The translations under genes were made by a program, and so were the position numbers. This document shows, one piece after another, positions 6,855 through 13,437 of a stretch of 31,490 nucleotides of DNA. Within the stretch, counting starts at the first letter, position 1; each line of letters opens with the position of its first letter. Under the pieces are notes generated by a model. It made no database searches. It saw nothing but the letters and a program-made list of their open reading frames with translations, and was not told the origin of the DNA. The stretch spans positions 1 to 31,490 of the forward strand of contig JAJXHK010000023.1 of the NCBI GenBank assembly GCA_021639365.1. Direction: 5' to 3'. This DNA is from Collinsella aerofaciens. Lineage in GTDB: Bacteria > Actinomycetota > Coriobacteriia > Coriobacteriales > Coriobacteriaceae.

Positions 6855-8336
6855 GTGTCAAGGAAAACGATTCGCCTGCTCGCTGCGCTGGCGGCGGTTC
6901 TCTTTGCGTTTACCTCACTGCCCGGAGTTGCTTGTGCCGAGGCGCTTTTTGCCACTGCCGACGGACGCCAAGCGACAGAGGACTCTGCGCTCATCGATGG
7001 CGTCGATTTTGGCCTCAACGCCTTTGAGCGCAACGCCAAGGGCACGGCTCGCTCGTTTGCCGACCAGCCCGAGGGTTATCGTTTTCCCATCTACAGAAAG
7101 ACGTCGCTCGTAACGGTGACCACGCCTACAAGCATCGTGGTGTGGGTCGATGCGCATGCCGCCAAGGAAGCGGGCCTCGATATCGCAAATGCCTCCGACC
7201 AAAAGGCGCTCAAGAAGATGCTCGCGGGGCTCGATAAGTCTCACTCCATGGGAGGCGCGCTGCTGGAGGACTCCAAGCTCGAGTGGGTGTTTACCTCGGA
7301 CAATGAGCTGGTACAGGGCGATTACCGTTATCTGTTTAAGGTGAAGGGCGACGGCGGCGACTACTACACCGTCGTGAATGCCGCGGACGCCGCAAACCCC
7401 GGGCTCAATCTGGGTGACGGAGCCCTGTGGAGCGATAACGCCGCCTTGGTGCCGTATACGAGTGTCTCGACGACGGAGCCGCCCTCGCTAGCGGAGCGCG
7501 CCGCGACCTTCTTTGGCAGTATTGACTACCGCCCGTTTTGGGTGTCCATCAAGACGAGCGGTCTCGCCTTGGTGATCGCGTTCGCGCTGGGCCTGTTTGC
7601 CGCATGGAAGACCATGGGGACCACGAGCCGCGTGAAGGGCCTGCTCGATTCGGTCTTTACCATCCCCATGGTGCTGCCGCCCACGGTCTGCGGCTTTTTG
7701 CTGCTTATGCTGTTTGGCCGCTCCACCGGAGTAGGCCAGTGGCTGATCTCACACGGCATCTCGATTGTCTTTACGTGGCCGGCGGCGGTGATCTCTGCCG
7801 TGGTGGTGTCGTTCCCGCTCGTCTATCGTACGGCACTCGGCGCCTTCGAGAGCCTCGACACGCAGATGCTCGATGCAGCGCGCACGCTGGGCTGGTCCGA
7901 GCGACGCATCTTTACCAAACTCATGATGCCTCTCGGCTGGCCCTCTATTGCCGCCGGCACGGTGCTCGCCTTTGCCCGCGCCATGGGCGAGTTTGGCTGC
8001 ACGCTGTTCTTCGCGGGCAACTATGCCGGCATTACGCAGACCATTCCCATCGCCATCTACTTTGAGTGGATGGGCGGCAATACGTCGGTGGCGCTCTTTT
8101 GGGTCGTCGTCGTGATCGTCTTCAGCTTCTTGGTCATCCTGTTCATCAACATGTACACGGCGCACTCGCAAAAGTACCGCGAGCGGGGTCTTTCCCGCGT
8201 GGAGCGCAGGCAAGCCAAAGAGCTTGCTGGACAGGGCGATTCGCTCGACCCCGTCGGTGGCGATGCCCTGCGTATCGATCGCGAGGCGTTGGCCGAGCTT
8301 ATGCGTGACGACGCGGTCGCGAAGGGAGGTCGATAG
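6855..8336 (+). CDS. modB: Molybdate ABC transporter permease ModB with an extra N-terminal exported domain
   Basis: Membrane subunit of the molybdate importer. The 493-residue product is about twice the usual ModB (220-230). Residues 1-28 form a signal peptide (hydrophobic LLAALAAVLFAFTSL, then ACA before EA). Residues 29 to about 225 are a soluble segment with no motif I recognise, predicted outside the cell. From about 232 on, the ModB permease follows with several membrane helices and the coupling loop around LDTQMLDAARTLGW (334-347), then FARAMGEFGCTLFFAGN (373-389). The tail after 435 is hydrophilic. GTG 6855 is chosen because GAGGAG lies 6 nt upstream and it begins right at the signal peptide; an in-frame GTG at 6816 lacks this. 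The extra domain may dock ModA or act as a second binding domain. Confidence 0.9.
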   Translation: MSRKTIRLLAALAAVLFAFTSLPGVACAEALFATADGRQATEDSALIDGVDFGLNAFERNAKGTARSFADQPEGYRFPIYRKTSLVTVTTPTSIVVWVDAHAAKEAGLDIANASDQKALKKMLAGLDKSHSMGGALLEDSKLEWVFTSDNELVQGDYRYLFKVKGDGGDYYTVVNAADAANPGLNLGDGALWSDNAALVPYTSVSTTEPPSLAERAATFFGSIDYRPFWVSIKTSGLALVIAFALGLFAAWKTMGTTSRVKGLLDSVFTIPMVLPPTVCGFLLLMLFGRSTGVGQWLISHGISIVFTWPAAVISAVVVSFPLVYRTALGAFESLDTQMLDAARTLGWSERRIFTKLMMPLGWPSIAAGTVLAFARAMGEFGCTLFFAGNYAGITQTIPIAIYFEWMGGNTSVALFWVVVVIVFSFLVILFINMYTAHSQKYRERGLSRVERRQAKELAGQGDSLDPVGGDALRIDREALAELMRDDAVAKGGR

Positions 8337-8339
8337 GCC

Positions 8340-9410
8340 ATGTCGCTCGTTCTGGATATCAAAAAGCGCTATCCCGGTTTTACGCTCGACATTCAGCTGG
8401 AAGCCGGCGAGGAGCGGGTGGCGCTGCTTGGCGCCTCCGGATGCGGTAAGAGCTGTACCTTGCGCTGCATCGCCGGCGTGGAGACGCCCGATGAGGGCAA
8501 GATCGTCGTCAATGGCATGACCTTCTTCGACTCTGCCGCGGGCATCAACTTGTCGCCCCAGGAACGCAAGTGCGCCCTGCTGTTTCAAAACTATCAGCTG
8601 TTTCCCAATATGACGGTGGCCGATAACGTTTGTGCCGGTGTTGAGGATGCCGGCGACGCCGCAGCGCGCAAAAAGCTTGCCGAACGCTATCTGGGTATCT
8701 TTGGCCTGGCCGACTTTGCCGATCGCTATCCCGCGCGACTTTCGGGCGGCCAGCAGCAGCGTGTGGCGCTTGCCCGCATGGTGGCAGCGCACCCGGGCAT
8801 CTTCATGTTCGACGAGCCCATGAGCGCGCTCGACGCGTATCTCAAGAGCGCGCTTGAGCAAAATATGCTCGACCTGTTCGATGTCTGCAACCGAACCGTG
8901 CTCTATGTGAGCCACGATATCGATGAGGCATGTCGCCTGTGCGAGCGCATCTGTGTGATGCACAATGGGCATGCGGAGGAGATCGGTTCCGTCGAGGACG
9001 TGGTCCGCCGGCCGCAAACCTTGGCCGCGCTGCGCCTGACGGGCTGCAAGAACACGAGCCGTGCGCGCAAGATCGGGCCTCAGGAAGTTGAAGCCCTGGA
9101 CTGGGGCATGGCCTTCAATGTGGGCCGCGAGGTGCCCGATAACGTGGCGTACCTGGGCATCCGCGCGAGCTACTTCCATGTGGACAACCGTGCCGAGCGT
9201 GGTCGCAACAGCTACGACCTGCACGTGGCCCGCGTGAGCGATTCGCGTTTTGAGCGCTTGGTGCTGCTGGATGTGCCACGTGCCGACGCACCGACGCGCC
9301 TGCAGTGGAAGGTCAACAAGGTGAGTGTGCCTGTCGAGGAGTTGCCGCAGGCGGGGGAGACCCTGCGCATGCATTTTGATGCGAGCAGAATCCATCTGGT
9401 TTGCCGATAG
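8340..9410 (+). CDS. modC: Molybdate ABC transporter ATPase ModC
   Basis: ATP-hydrolysing subunit powering molybdate import. The 356-residue protein has Walker A GASGCGKS (31-38), Q-loop FQNYQLFP (82-89), signature LSGGQQQR (134-141), Walker B FMFDEP (155-160) and a switch His in YVSHDIDEA. The C-terminal part after about residue 265 resembles the OB-type regulatory domain of such ATPases, which in ModC can bind molybdate, but I cannot confirm a full MOP domain. It starts 3 nt after the modB stop, with AAGGGAGGT upstream inside modB, so modB and modC are coupled. No clear terminator follows it. Confidence 0.93.
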   Translation: MSLVLDIKKRYPGFTLDIQLEAGEERVALLGASGCGKSCTLRCIAGVETPDEGKIVVNGMTFFDSAAGINLSPQERKCALLFQNYQLFPNMTVADNVCAGVEDAGDAAARKKLAERYLGIFGLADFADRYPARLSGGQQQRVALARMVAAHPGIFMFDEPMSALDAYLKSALEQNMLDLFDVCNRTVLYVSHDIDEACRLCERICVMHNGHAEEIGSVEDVVRRPQTLAALRLTGCKNTSRARKIGPQEVEALDWGMAFNVGREVPDNVAYLGIRASYFHVDNRAERGRNSYDLHVARVSDSRFERLVLLDVPRADAPTRLQWKVNKVSVPVEELPQAGETLRMHFDASRIHLVCR

Positions 9411-9507
9411 CGCGGTGTGCGGTACGGTCGTGGGACTGGTTCCTTGGCCGTCCGGGTCCTTAACGGGCTGCCATTCGCCGAATCGGGGATGACAAAACCT
9501 TATTAAT

Positions 9508-9525
9508 CTGATAATTATTTATCAG
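9508..9525 (+). promoter_or_regulatory. Palindrome upstream of the first double-cubane gene (candidate operator)
   Basis: CTGATAA-TTAT-TTATCAG is a perfect 7-4-7 inverted repeat. Its 14-bp core, GATAATTATTTATC (9510-9523), matches the modA site GAGAATAATTTCTC at 11 of 14 positions, and two of the three differences are symmetric, keeping the palindrome. It also resembles a Fur-family box (TGATAATNATTATCA) with one extra central base. A GATACT at 9533-9538 is a possible -10 just downstream. Confidence 0.5.
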
Positions 9526-9860
9526 TCAGCGAGATACTCGCATCCCGATGCTGTCGTACGCGTGTCGGCGGTATTCGTCTGGACGACGACCGTTGATATA
9601 GTTACCTTCGACGAGAAAAGGAGGGCGCGCCGATGCCGCAGAAGACATATTCGCGTCGCGTTGCCGCGCGCGCCCTCTATATGGCTCGGAGCCGTATATG
9701 AGCAGGTATGTTCACGGCTCCGGGAGAGACGACGCACAACTAAATCATCAACTGCAAAGCAGGTTCCCCAAAATTCCGGGTTTAAGCACGGCTGGGTTTT
9801 CGCCACCCACCGTGCAGCAATACCGTAGCTATTCATTTTTGGTTCGAGAGGGGAACCGTC
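9526..9860 (+). other. Structured non-coding leader before the first double-cubane gene
   Basis: The modC to reductase gap (9411-9860) holds no convincing gene; an open frame at 9562-9828 has no ribosome site or recognisable product. Several stems are visible: GCGAG-ATA-CTCGC (9529-9541), a 10-bp pair GAGGGCGCGC (9621-9630) with GCGCGCCCTC (9668-9677), a TATATGGC/GCCGTATA hairpin around 9678-9698, CTGC-AAA-GCAG near 9750, and a long hairpin in which GCACGG (9786-9791) and TGGGT pair with ACCCA and CCGTGC (9810-9815). TATAGT at 9597-9602 is another possible -10. This may be a regulatory leader; it does not match a riboswitch class I can name. The first part, 9411-9507, shows nothing clear and no terminator. 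Confidence 0.4.
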
Positions 9861-11144
9861 ATGGCTGAAGAATTTGATTTCCATCCGATGTGGGAGAGCC
9901 TCGGCATGAATCTTGCCGACCACGACATGCTGCTGGGTGCCGTGGGCCAGATGTACGGGGATATGTTCCTGACGCAGAACAATCGCCCCAAGTCCACTTC
10001 CTACCTGGATTTTGTTGCCACCAACATTCATAGCGGCCGTATTAAGGAGATGCTCGACAAGAAGGAGGCCGGCGAGGCCACCAAGATCGTCGGCTCGTTC
10101 TGCGTCTATGTGCCCGAGGAAATCGTGCTTGCGTGCGATGGTATTCCCGTGGGCCTGTGCTCTGGTGCCGACTGGGCAACGGACAAGGTCGAGGAGCATC
10201 TGCCGCGCAACACCTGTCCGCTCATCAAGAGCTTTGCCGGCTTTAAGCTGGGCGAGGTCTGCCCCTACATCGAGTCGAGCGACCTGGTAGTCGGCGAGAA
10301 CACTTGCGACGGCAAGAAGAAGGCCTATGAGTTCTTTGCCACGCAAAAGAACATGTACGTCATGGATATCCCCAACGTGCACGACGAGTCGACGCTCGTG
10401 ACCTGGAAGGCCGAGGTCAAAAAGCTCGCTGCCAAGATCGAGGAAGAGTGCGGCGTCAAGATCACGCCCGAGCGCCTGAAGGCTGCCATCCACGCCGTTA
10501 ACGAGAAGCGCCGCGCCCTGCAGCGTCTGGCTGCGACCCGTGCCGCCGACCCGGCGCCCATCAGCGGCCTCGATAGCCTGCTGACCGTGCAGGCTGCCTT
10601 TATGGACGACACGCCGCGCCTGACCGGCGCCATCAACGACATGGCCGCCGAGTGCGAGCAGCGCGTCGCCAACGGTGAGGGCGTGGCGCCCAAGGGCACC
10701 AAGCGCATTCTGTACACCGGTACGCCCATGGCCGTGCCCAACTGGAAGCTGTTCAACCTGATTGAGAAGGCTGGCGGCATCGTGGTGGGCGAGGAGTCCT
10801 GCACGGGCTCGCGCTACTACAAGGATCTGGTCGACGAGTCCGGCGAGACGGTCGACGAGATGCTCGATGCTATCGCCGAGCGCTACTTTAAGATCAACTG
10901 CGCCGTCTTTACCCCCAACGACCAGCGTATGAAGGATATCGTTCAGATGGCCAAGGACTTGCATGCCGACGGCATCGTCGACGTGGCCTTGCAGTTCTGC
11001 ACGCTCTACGAGATGGAGTCCTTCGCCGTGGAGAAGGCCGCCGAGGAGGCCGGTATTCCCTTTATGCACATCACGACCGACTACGCCGGCGAGGACGCAG
11101 GCCAGCTGCAGACCCGTATTGAGGCCTTCTTGGAGACGATCTAG
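9861..11144 (+). CDS. Double-cubane-cluster-type anaerobic reductase, paralogue 1 (2-hydroxyacyl-CoA dehydratase D family)
   Basis: The 427-residue protein belongs to the HgdB/FldC-like iron-sulfur family. The segment LPRNTCPLIKS (115-124), CPY (134-136) and GENTCDGKKKAYE (145-157) is typical of double-cubane-cluster proteins (E. coli YjiM group), which carry an [8Fe-9S] cluster and are reduced by an ATP-dependent activase. Cysteines 81, 100, 119, 134, 149, 314, 347 and 380 all align with cysteines in the next paralogue. The ribosome site GAGAGGGG lies about 7 nt before ATG 9861. Its N terminus is about 39 residues longer than that of the paralogue. The substrate is unknown; a classical 2-hydroxyacyl-CoA dehydratase subunit is the alternative, but no CoA-transferase or acyl-CoA gene lies nearby. 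The enzyme would be cytoplasmic and oxygen-sensitive. Confidence 0.85.
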   Translation: MAEEFDFHPMWESLGMNLADHDMLLGAVGQMYGDMFLTQNNRPKSTSYLDFVATNIHSGRIKEMLDKKEAGEATKIVGSFCVYVPEEIVLACDGIPVGLCSGADWATDKVEEHLPRNTCPLIKSFAGFKLGEVCPYIESSDLVVGENTCDGKKKAYEFFATQKNMYVMDIPNVHDESTLVTWKAEVKKLAAKIEEECGVKITPERLKAAIHAVNEKRRALQRLAATRAADPAPISGLDSLLTVQAAFMDDTPRLTGAINDMAAECEQRVANGEGVAPKGTKRILYTGTPMAVPNWKLFNLIEKAGGIVVGEESCTGSRYYKDLVDESGETVDEMLDAIAERYFKINCAVFTPNDQRMKDIVQMAKDLHADGIVDVALQFCTLYEMESFAVEKAAEEAGIPFMHITTDYAGEDAGQLQTRIEAFLETI

Positions 11145-11150
11145 GCCGCG

Positions 11151-11344
11151 CGGCTTCCCAGGCACCCGATCTTGCCGTTCAAACCGTCGCTTGCGTACCA
11201 AAGTACGCGGCGCCTCTCTTTCACGGCAACCTCGGGCACCGCGGCTTCCCCAGGCACCGCACCTTCCGGCTCCAACCCTCCTCGCGTACCAAAGTGCGCG
11301 TCGTCGGGCTTGTCGCTCGGAATCTGCGGCACCTGGGAAAGCCG
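11151..11344. repeat. 91-nt imperfect tandem repeat closed by a long-range stem
   Basis: Two units start at 11151 and 11242 (CGGCTTCCCAGGCACC and CGGCTTCCCCAGGCACC). Each contains a hairpin at the same place: GCGTAC-CAAA-GTACGC at 11193-11208 and GCGTAC-CAAA-GTGCGC at 11284-11299, where the one change leaves a G-U pair. The first 12 nt (11151-11162) pair with 11332-11344 apart from one bulged A, so the whole block can fold as a closed multibranch structure. It occupies the gap between the two reductase genes. Either orientation could be the functional one. Confidence 0.7.
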
Positions 11345-11388
11345 TCTTCGTAGTCGAATTTCTTGTCTTTTTTCTTTTAGGGAGCTAC

Positions 11389-12552
11389 ATGTCCGATGTA
11401 ATTGAACAGCCGTTGCCGCGCACGTTTGAGGAATTCAACGAGCAGCGTAAGGCGGCGTTTATTCGCGTTAAGGACTACAAGCAGGCCGGCAATCGCCTGG
11501 TCGGTTTTTTGTGCAGCTATACGCCGCTCGAGATTATCGATGCCGCGGGTGCCTCGAGCGTTGCCCTGTGCGGCACGTCCGACGAGGTGATTCCCGAGGC
11601 CGAGAAGGTGCTGCCGGCAAACCTGTGCCCGCTCATCAAGTCGACCTACGGCTTTGCCTACTCGCAAAAGTGCCCGTTTACGTACTTTAGCGACATGATC
11701 ATCGGCGAGACCACCTGCGACGGCAAGAAGAAGATGTACGAGCTGCTCAATGAGCTTAAGCGTACGTACATTCTGCATCTGCCGCAGAGCCGTGACCGTG
11801 CCTACGAGCGCGAGGGCTGGTACGAGGAGTGTCGCCTGCTCAAGGAGGAGCTCGAGAACTTCTACGGCATTACGATTACCGATGACGACCTGCGCGCTGC
11901 CGTGCGTCGTCGCAACCGCCTGCGCGCCGCCCAGCTCGAGATGTTTGCGCTGCAGGCCAACCAGCCGGCGGCTATGAGCGGCGTCGACCTGATGAGCACC
12001 ATGTTCGCCGGTACGTTTAGCTTTGATATCGAGGCCTATACGCAGCAGCTGGAGCAGAAGGTCGCTGCCCTGCGCGAGGCTTACGACGCGGGCGAGCGCC
12101 CCGTTGCGGCGGATACCAAGCGCATCCTTATTACCGGCTGTCCGGTGGGTGGCGTGATCAACAAGATCGGTCGCACCATCGAGTCCAACGGCGGCGTGGT
12201 CGTGTGCATGGACGACTGCTCGGGCGAGCGTACGGCCGCCATGATGATCGACCCCGATGCACTCGACATTCTGCGCGCCATCGCCGACCGCTATCTGGAC
12301 ATCAACTGCTCGGTCATGACGCCCAACGACGGCCGCATGGACAACACGCTGGCCATGTGCGAGAAGTACCACGTCGACGGCGTGGTCGAGAGCGTGCTGC
12401 AGGCGTGCCACACCTTCAACGTCGAGAGCGCTCGTATGCAGGAGGCCGTCGAGGGTGCGGGCATTCCGTACATGAAGATCGAGACCGACTACAGCAACGG
12501 CGACATGGGCCAGATCGAGACGCGCATCGCCGCCTTTATCGAGACACTGTAG
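11389..12552 (+). CDS. Double-cubane-cluster-type anaerobic reductase, paralogue 2 (2-hydroxyacyl-CoA dehydratase D family)
   Basis: The 387-residue protein is a diverged paralogue of the preceding reductase. It keeps LPANLCPLIKSTYGF (75-89), KCPF (94-97) and GETTCDGKKKMYE (106-118), the region typical of double-cubane-cluster proteins. Cysteines 42, 61, 80, 95, 110, 277, 307 and 340 align with the paralogue; Cys251 (ITGCPVGG) is only here, where the partner has Thr. The ATG at 11389 follows AGGGAG by 4 nt; upstream open reading frame is non-homologous read-through across the repeat block. The two paralogues may form a heterodimer or be separate enzymes sharing the activase encoded next. The electron acceptor is unknown. 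Confidence 0.87.
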   Translation: MSDVIEQPLPRTFEEFNEQRKAAFIRVKDYKQAGNRLVGFLCSYTPLEIIDAAGASSVALCGTSDEVIPEAEKVLPANLCPLIKSTYGFAYSQKCPFTYFSDMIIGETTCDGKKKMYELLNELKRTYILHLPQSRDRAYEREGWYEECRLLKEELENFYGITITDDDLRAAVRRRNRLRAAQLEMFALQANQPAAMSGVDLMSTMFAGTFSFDIEAYTQQLEQKVAALREAYDAGERPVAADTKRILITGCPVGGVINKIGRTIESNGGVVVCMDDCSGERTAAMMIDPDALDILRAIADRYLDINCSVMTPNDGRMDNTLAMCEKYHVDGVVESVLQACHTFNVESARMQEAVEGAGIPYMKIETDYSNGDMGQIETRIAAFIETL

Positions 12553-12557
12553 GACGA

Positions 12558-12588
12558 ATGCGGCATAGGGACAGTCCCTTTGCCGCAT
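12558..12588. repeat. 31-nt hairpin element, copy 2
   Basis: Arms ATGCGGCATAGGGAC and GTCCCTTTGCCGCAT (15 nt each, one T-T mismatch) flank a central A. It has the same size and GGGAC-N-GTCCC core as the element at 698-728, with two compensated base-pair changes. It sits 5 nt after the stop of the second reductase gene and immediately before the activase ribosome site, so it could set the relative expression of the two. Confidence 0.8.
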
Positions 12589-12603
12589 GTGAAGGAGGAT
12601 GCC

Positions 12604-13368
12604 GTGGTTGGCATTGGTATCGACATAGGCTCGACGGCTGCGAAGGCCGCGGCGGTGGAGGCGGATGGCGCCATCGCGTGGACTTGCGTTATGCCGACGG
12701 GGTATTCGTCGGTCGATGCGGCCGAGCGCCTGCGCGCAGAGCTTGCTTCGGCCGGCTACGACGTGGCGGCCGACGACGTGCGTGTGGTCGCGACCGGTTA
12801 CGGCCGTGTCGCCGTGCCCTATGCGCACAAGGTCGTGACCGAGATCACCTGCCATGGCACCGGCGCTGTGGCGCTCTTTGGCGACCACGGCACCGTGATC
12901 GACGTGGGCGGCCAGGACACCAAGGTCATCCAACTTAAAGGCGGCCGCGTGGCCAAGTTTGCCATGAACGACAAGTGCGCTGCCGGTACGGGGCGCTTTT
13001 TGGAGATCATGGCCGATCGTCTGGGCATTTCTCAGCAGCAGATGACAGACCTTGCCCGCTCCGGTGAGCCAACCAAGATCAGCAGCATGTGTACGGTGTT
13101 TGCCGAAAGCGAGGTCATTAGCCTGATCGGTCGCGGTGAGCCGCGCGAGAACATCGCGCGCGGTGTGATCGAAAGCGTCGTGTCGCGCGTGGCGACTATG
13201 GCCGGGCAGGCAGCGGGCGCCCCGTACTACCTGACCGGCGGCCTGTGCGAGAACGCTTATGTTGTGGAGCGGCTGGGAGCGCTGCTGGGCTCGCCGGTGA
13301 CCACCTCGCCCGAAGCCCGTTTTGCCGGCGCCATCGGCGCGGCGATTCGCGCGCAGGCGCTCGGCTGA
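12604..13368 (+). CDS. ATP-dependent activase of the 2-hydroxyacyl-CoA dehydratase / double-cubane family
   Basis: Homodimeric [4Fe-4S] ATPase of the HgdC/YjiL (ASKHA) type that uses ATP hydrolysis to push one low-potential electron into its partner reductase. The 254-residue length is typical (about 260). Visible motifs: GIDIGSTAAK (5-14, phosphate 1), VIDVGGQDTK (98-107), DKCAAGTG (123-130) with cluster ligand Cys125, SSMCTVFAESEV (160-171) with the second ligand Cys163, and LTGGLCENAYV. GTG 12604 is chosen because AAGGAGG (12592-12598) lies 5 nt upstream and the protein then begins at the first beta strand; earlier in-frame codons lie in the hairpin 12558-12588. It is the natural reductant for the two reductases just upstream. 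Confidence 0.93.
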   Translation: MVGIGIDIGSTAAKAAAVEADGAIAWTCVMPTGYSSVDAAERLRAELASAGYDVAADDVRVVATGYGRVAVPYAHKVVTEITCHGTGAVALFGDHGTVIDVGGQDTKVIQLKGGRVAKFAMNDKCAAGTGRFLEIMADRLGISQQQMTDLARSGEPTKISSMCTVFAESEVISLIGRGEPRENIARGVIESVVSRVATMAGQAAGAPYYLTGGLCENAYVVERLGALLGSPVTTSPEARFAGAIGAAIRAQALG

Positions 13369-13397
13369 TGAGCCGGCCGTAGGTGCGCGTTCATGCG

Positions 13398-13403
13398 TAT
13401 ACT
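13398..13403 (+). promoter_or_regulatory. Possible -10 box before selD
   Basis: TATACT lies 35 nt before the selD start. No good -35 box is visible, and the activase gene ends only 69 bp before selD, so selD may instead be cotranscribed with it. Confidence 0.3.
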
Positions 13404-13437
13404 GAGAAGCATTGTTTGTTTTTGAGAGGAGGTATCG

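Noticed and set aside
7749..9395. 548-residue minus-strand open frame opposite modB and modC
   Set aside because: The plus strand encodes clear ModB and ModC motifs; the antisense product has no recognisable domain.
9700..9815. Possible tRNA-Sec (selC) in the reductase leader, since selD needs it
   Set aside because: There is a hairpin and a TCA nearby, but no 8-bp acceptor pairing, no T-arm GGTTCGA box and no CCA end.
9562..9828. Possible 88-residue gene in the modC to reductase gap
   Set aside because: No ribosome site, Arg-rich composition, no domain, and it overlaps the stable RNA stems.
9522..11201. 559-residue minus-strand open frame opposite the first reductase gene
   Set aside because: Antisense shadow of a well-supported iron-sulfur protein, running through the leader without a ribosome site or motif.
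11141..11332. Possible 63-residue minus-strand gene in the 91-nt repeat block
   Set aside because: The open frame follows from the repeat itself; no ribosome site or known product, and the stems explain the sequence better.
11377..12933. 518-residue minus-strand open frame opposite the second reductase and activase
   Set aside because: It crosses two real genes and a hairpin; composition is that of antisense codon bias.
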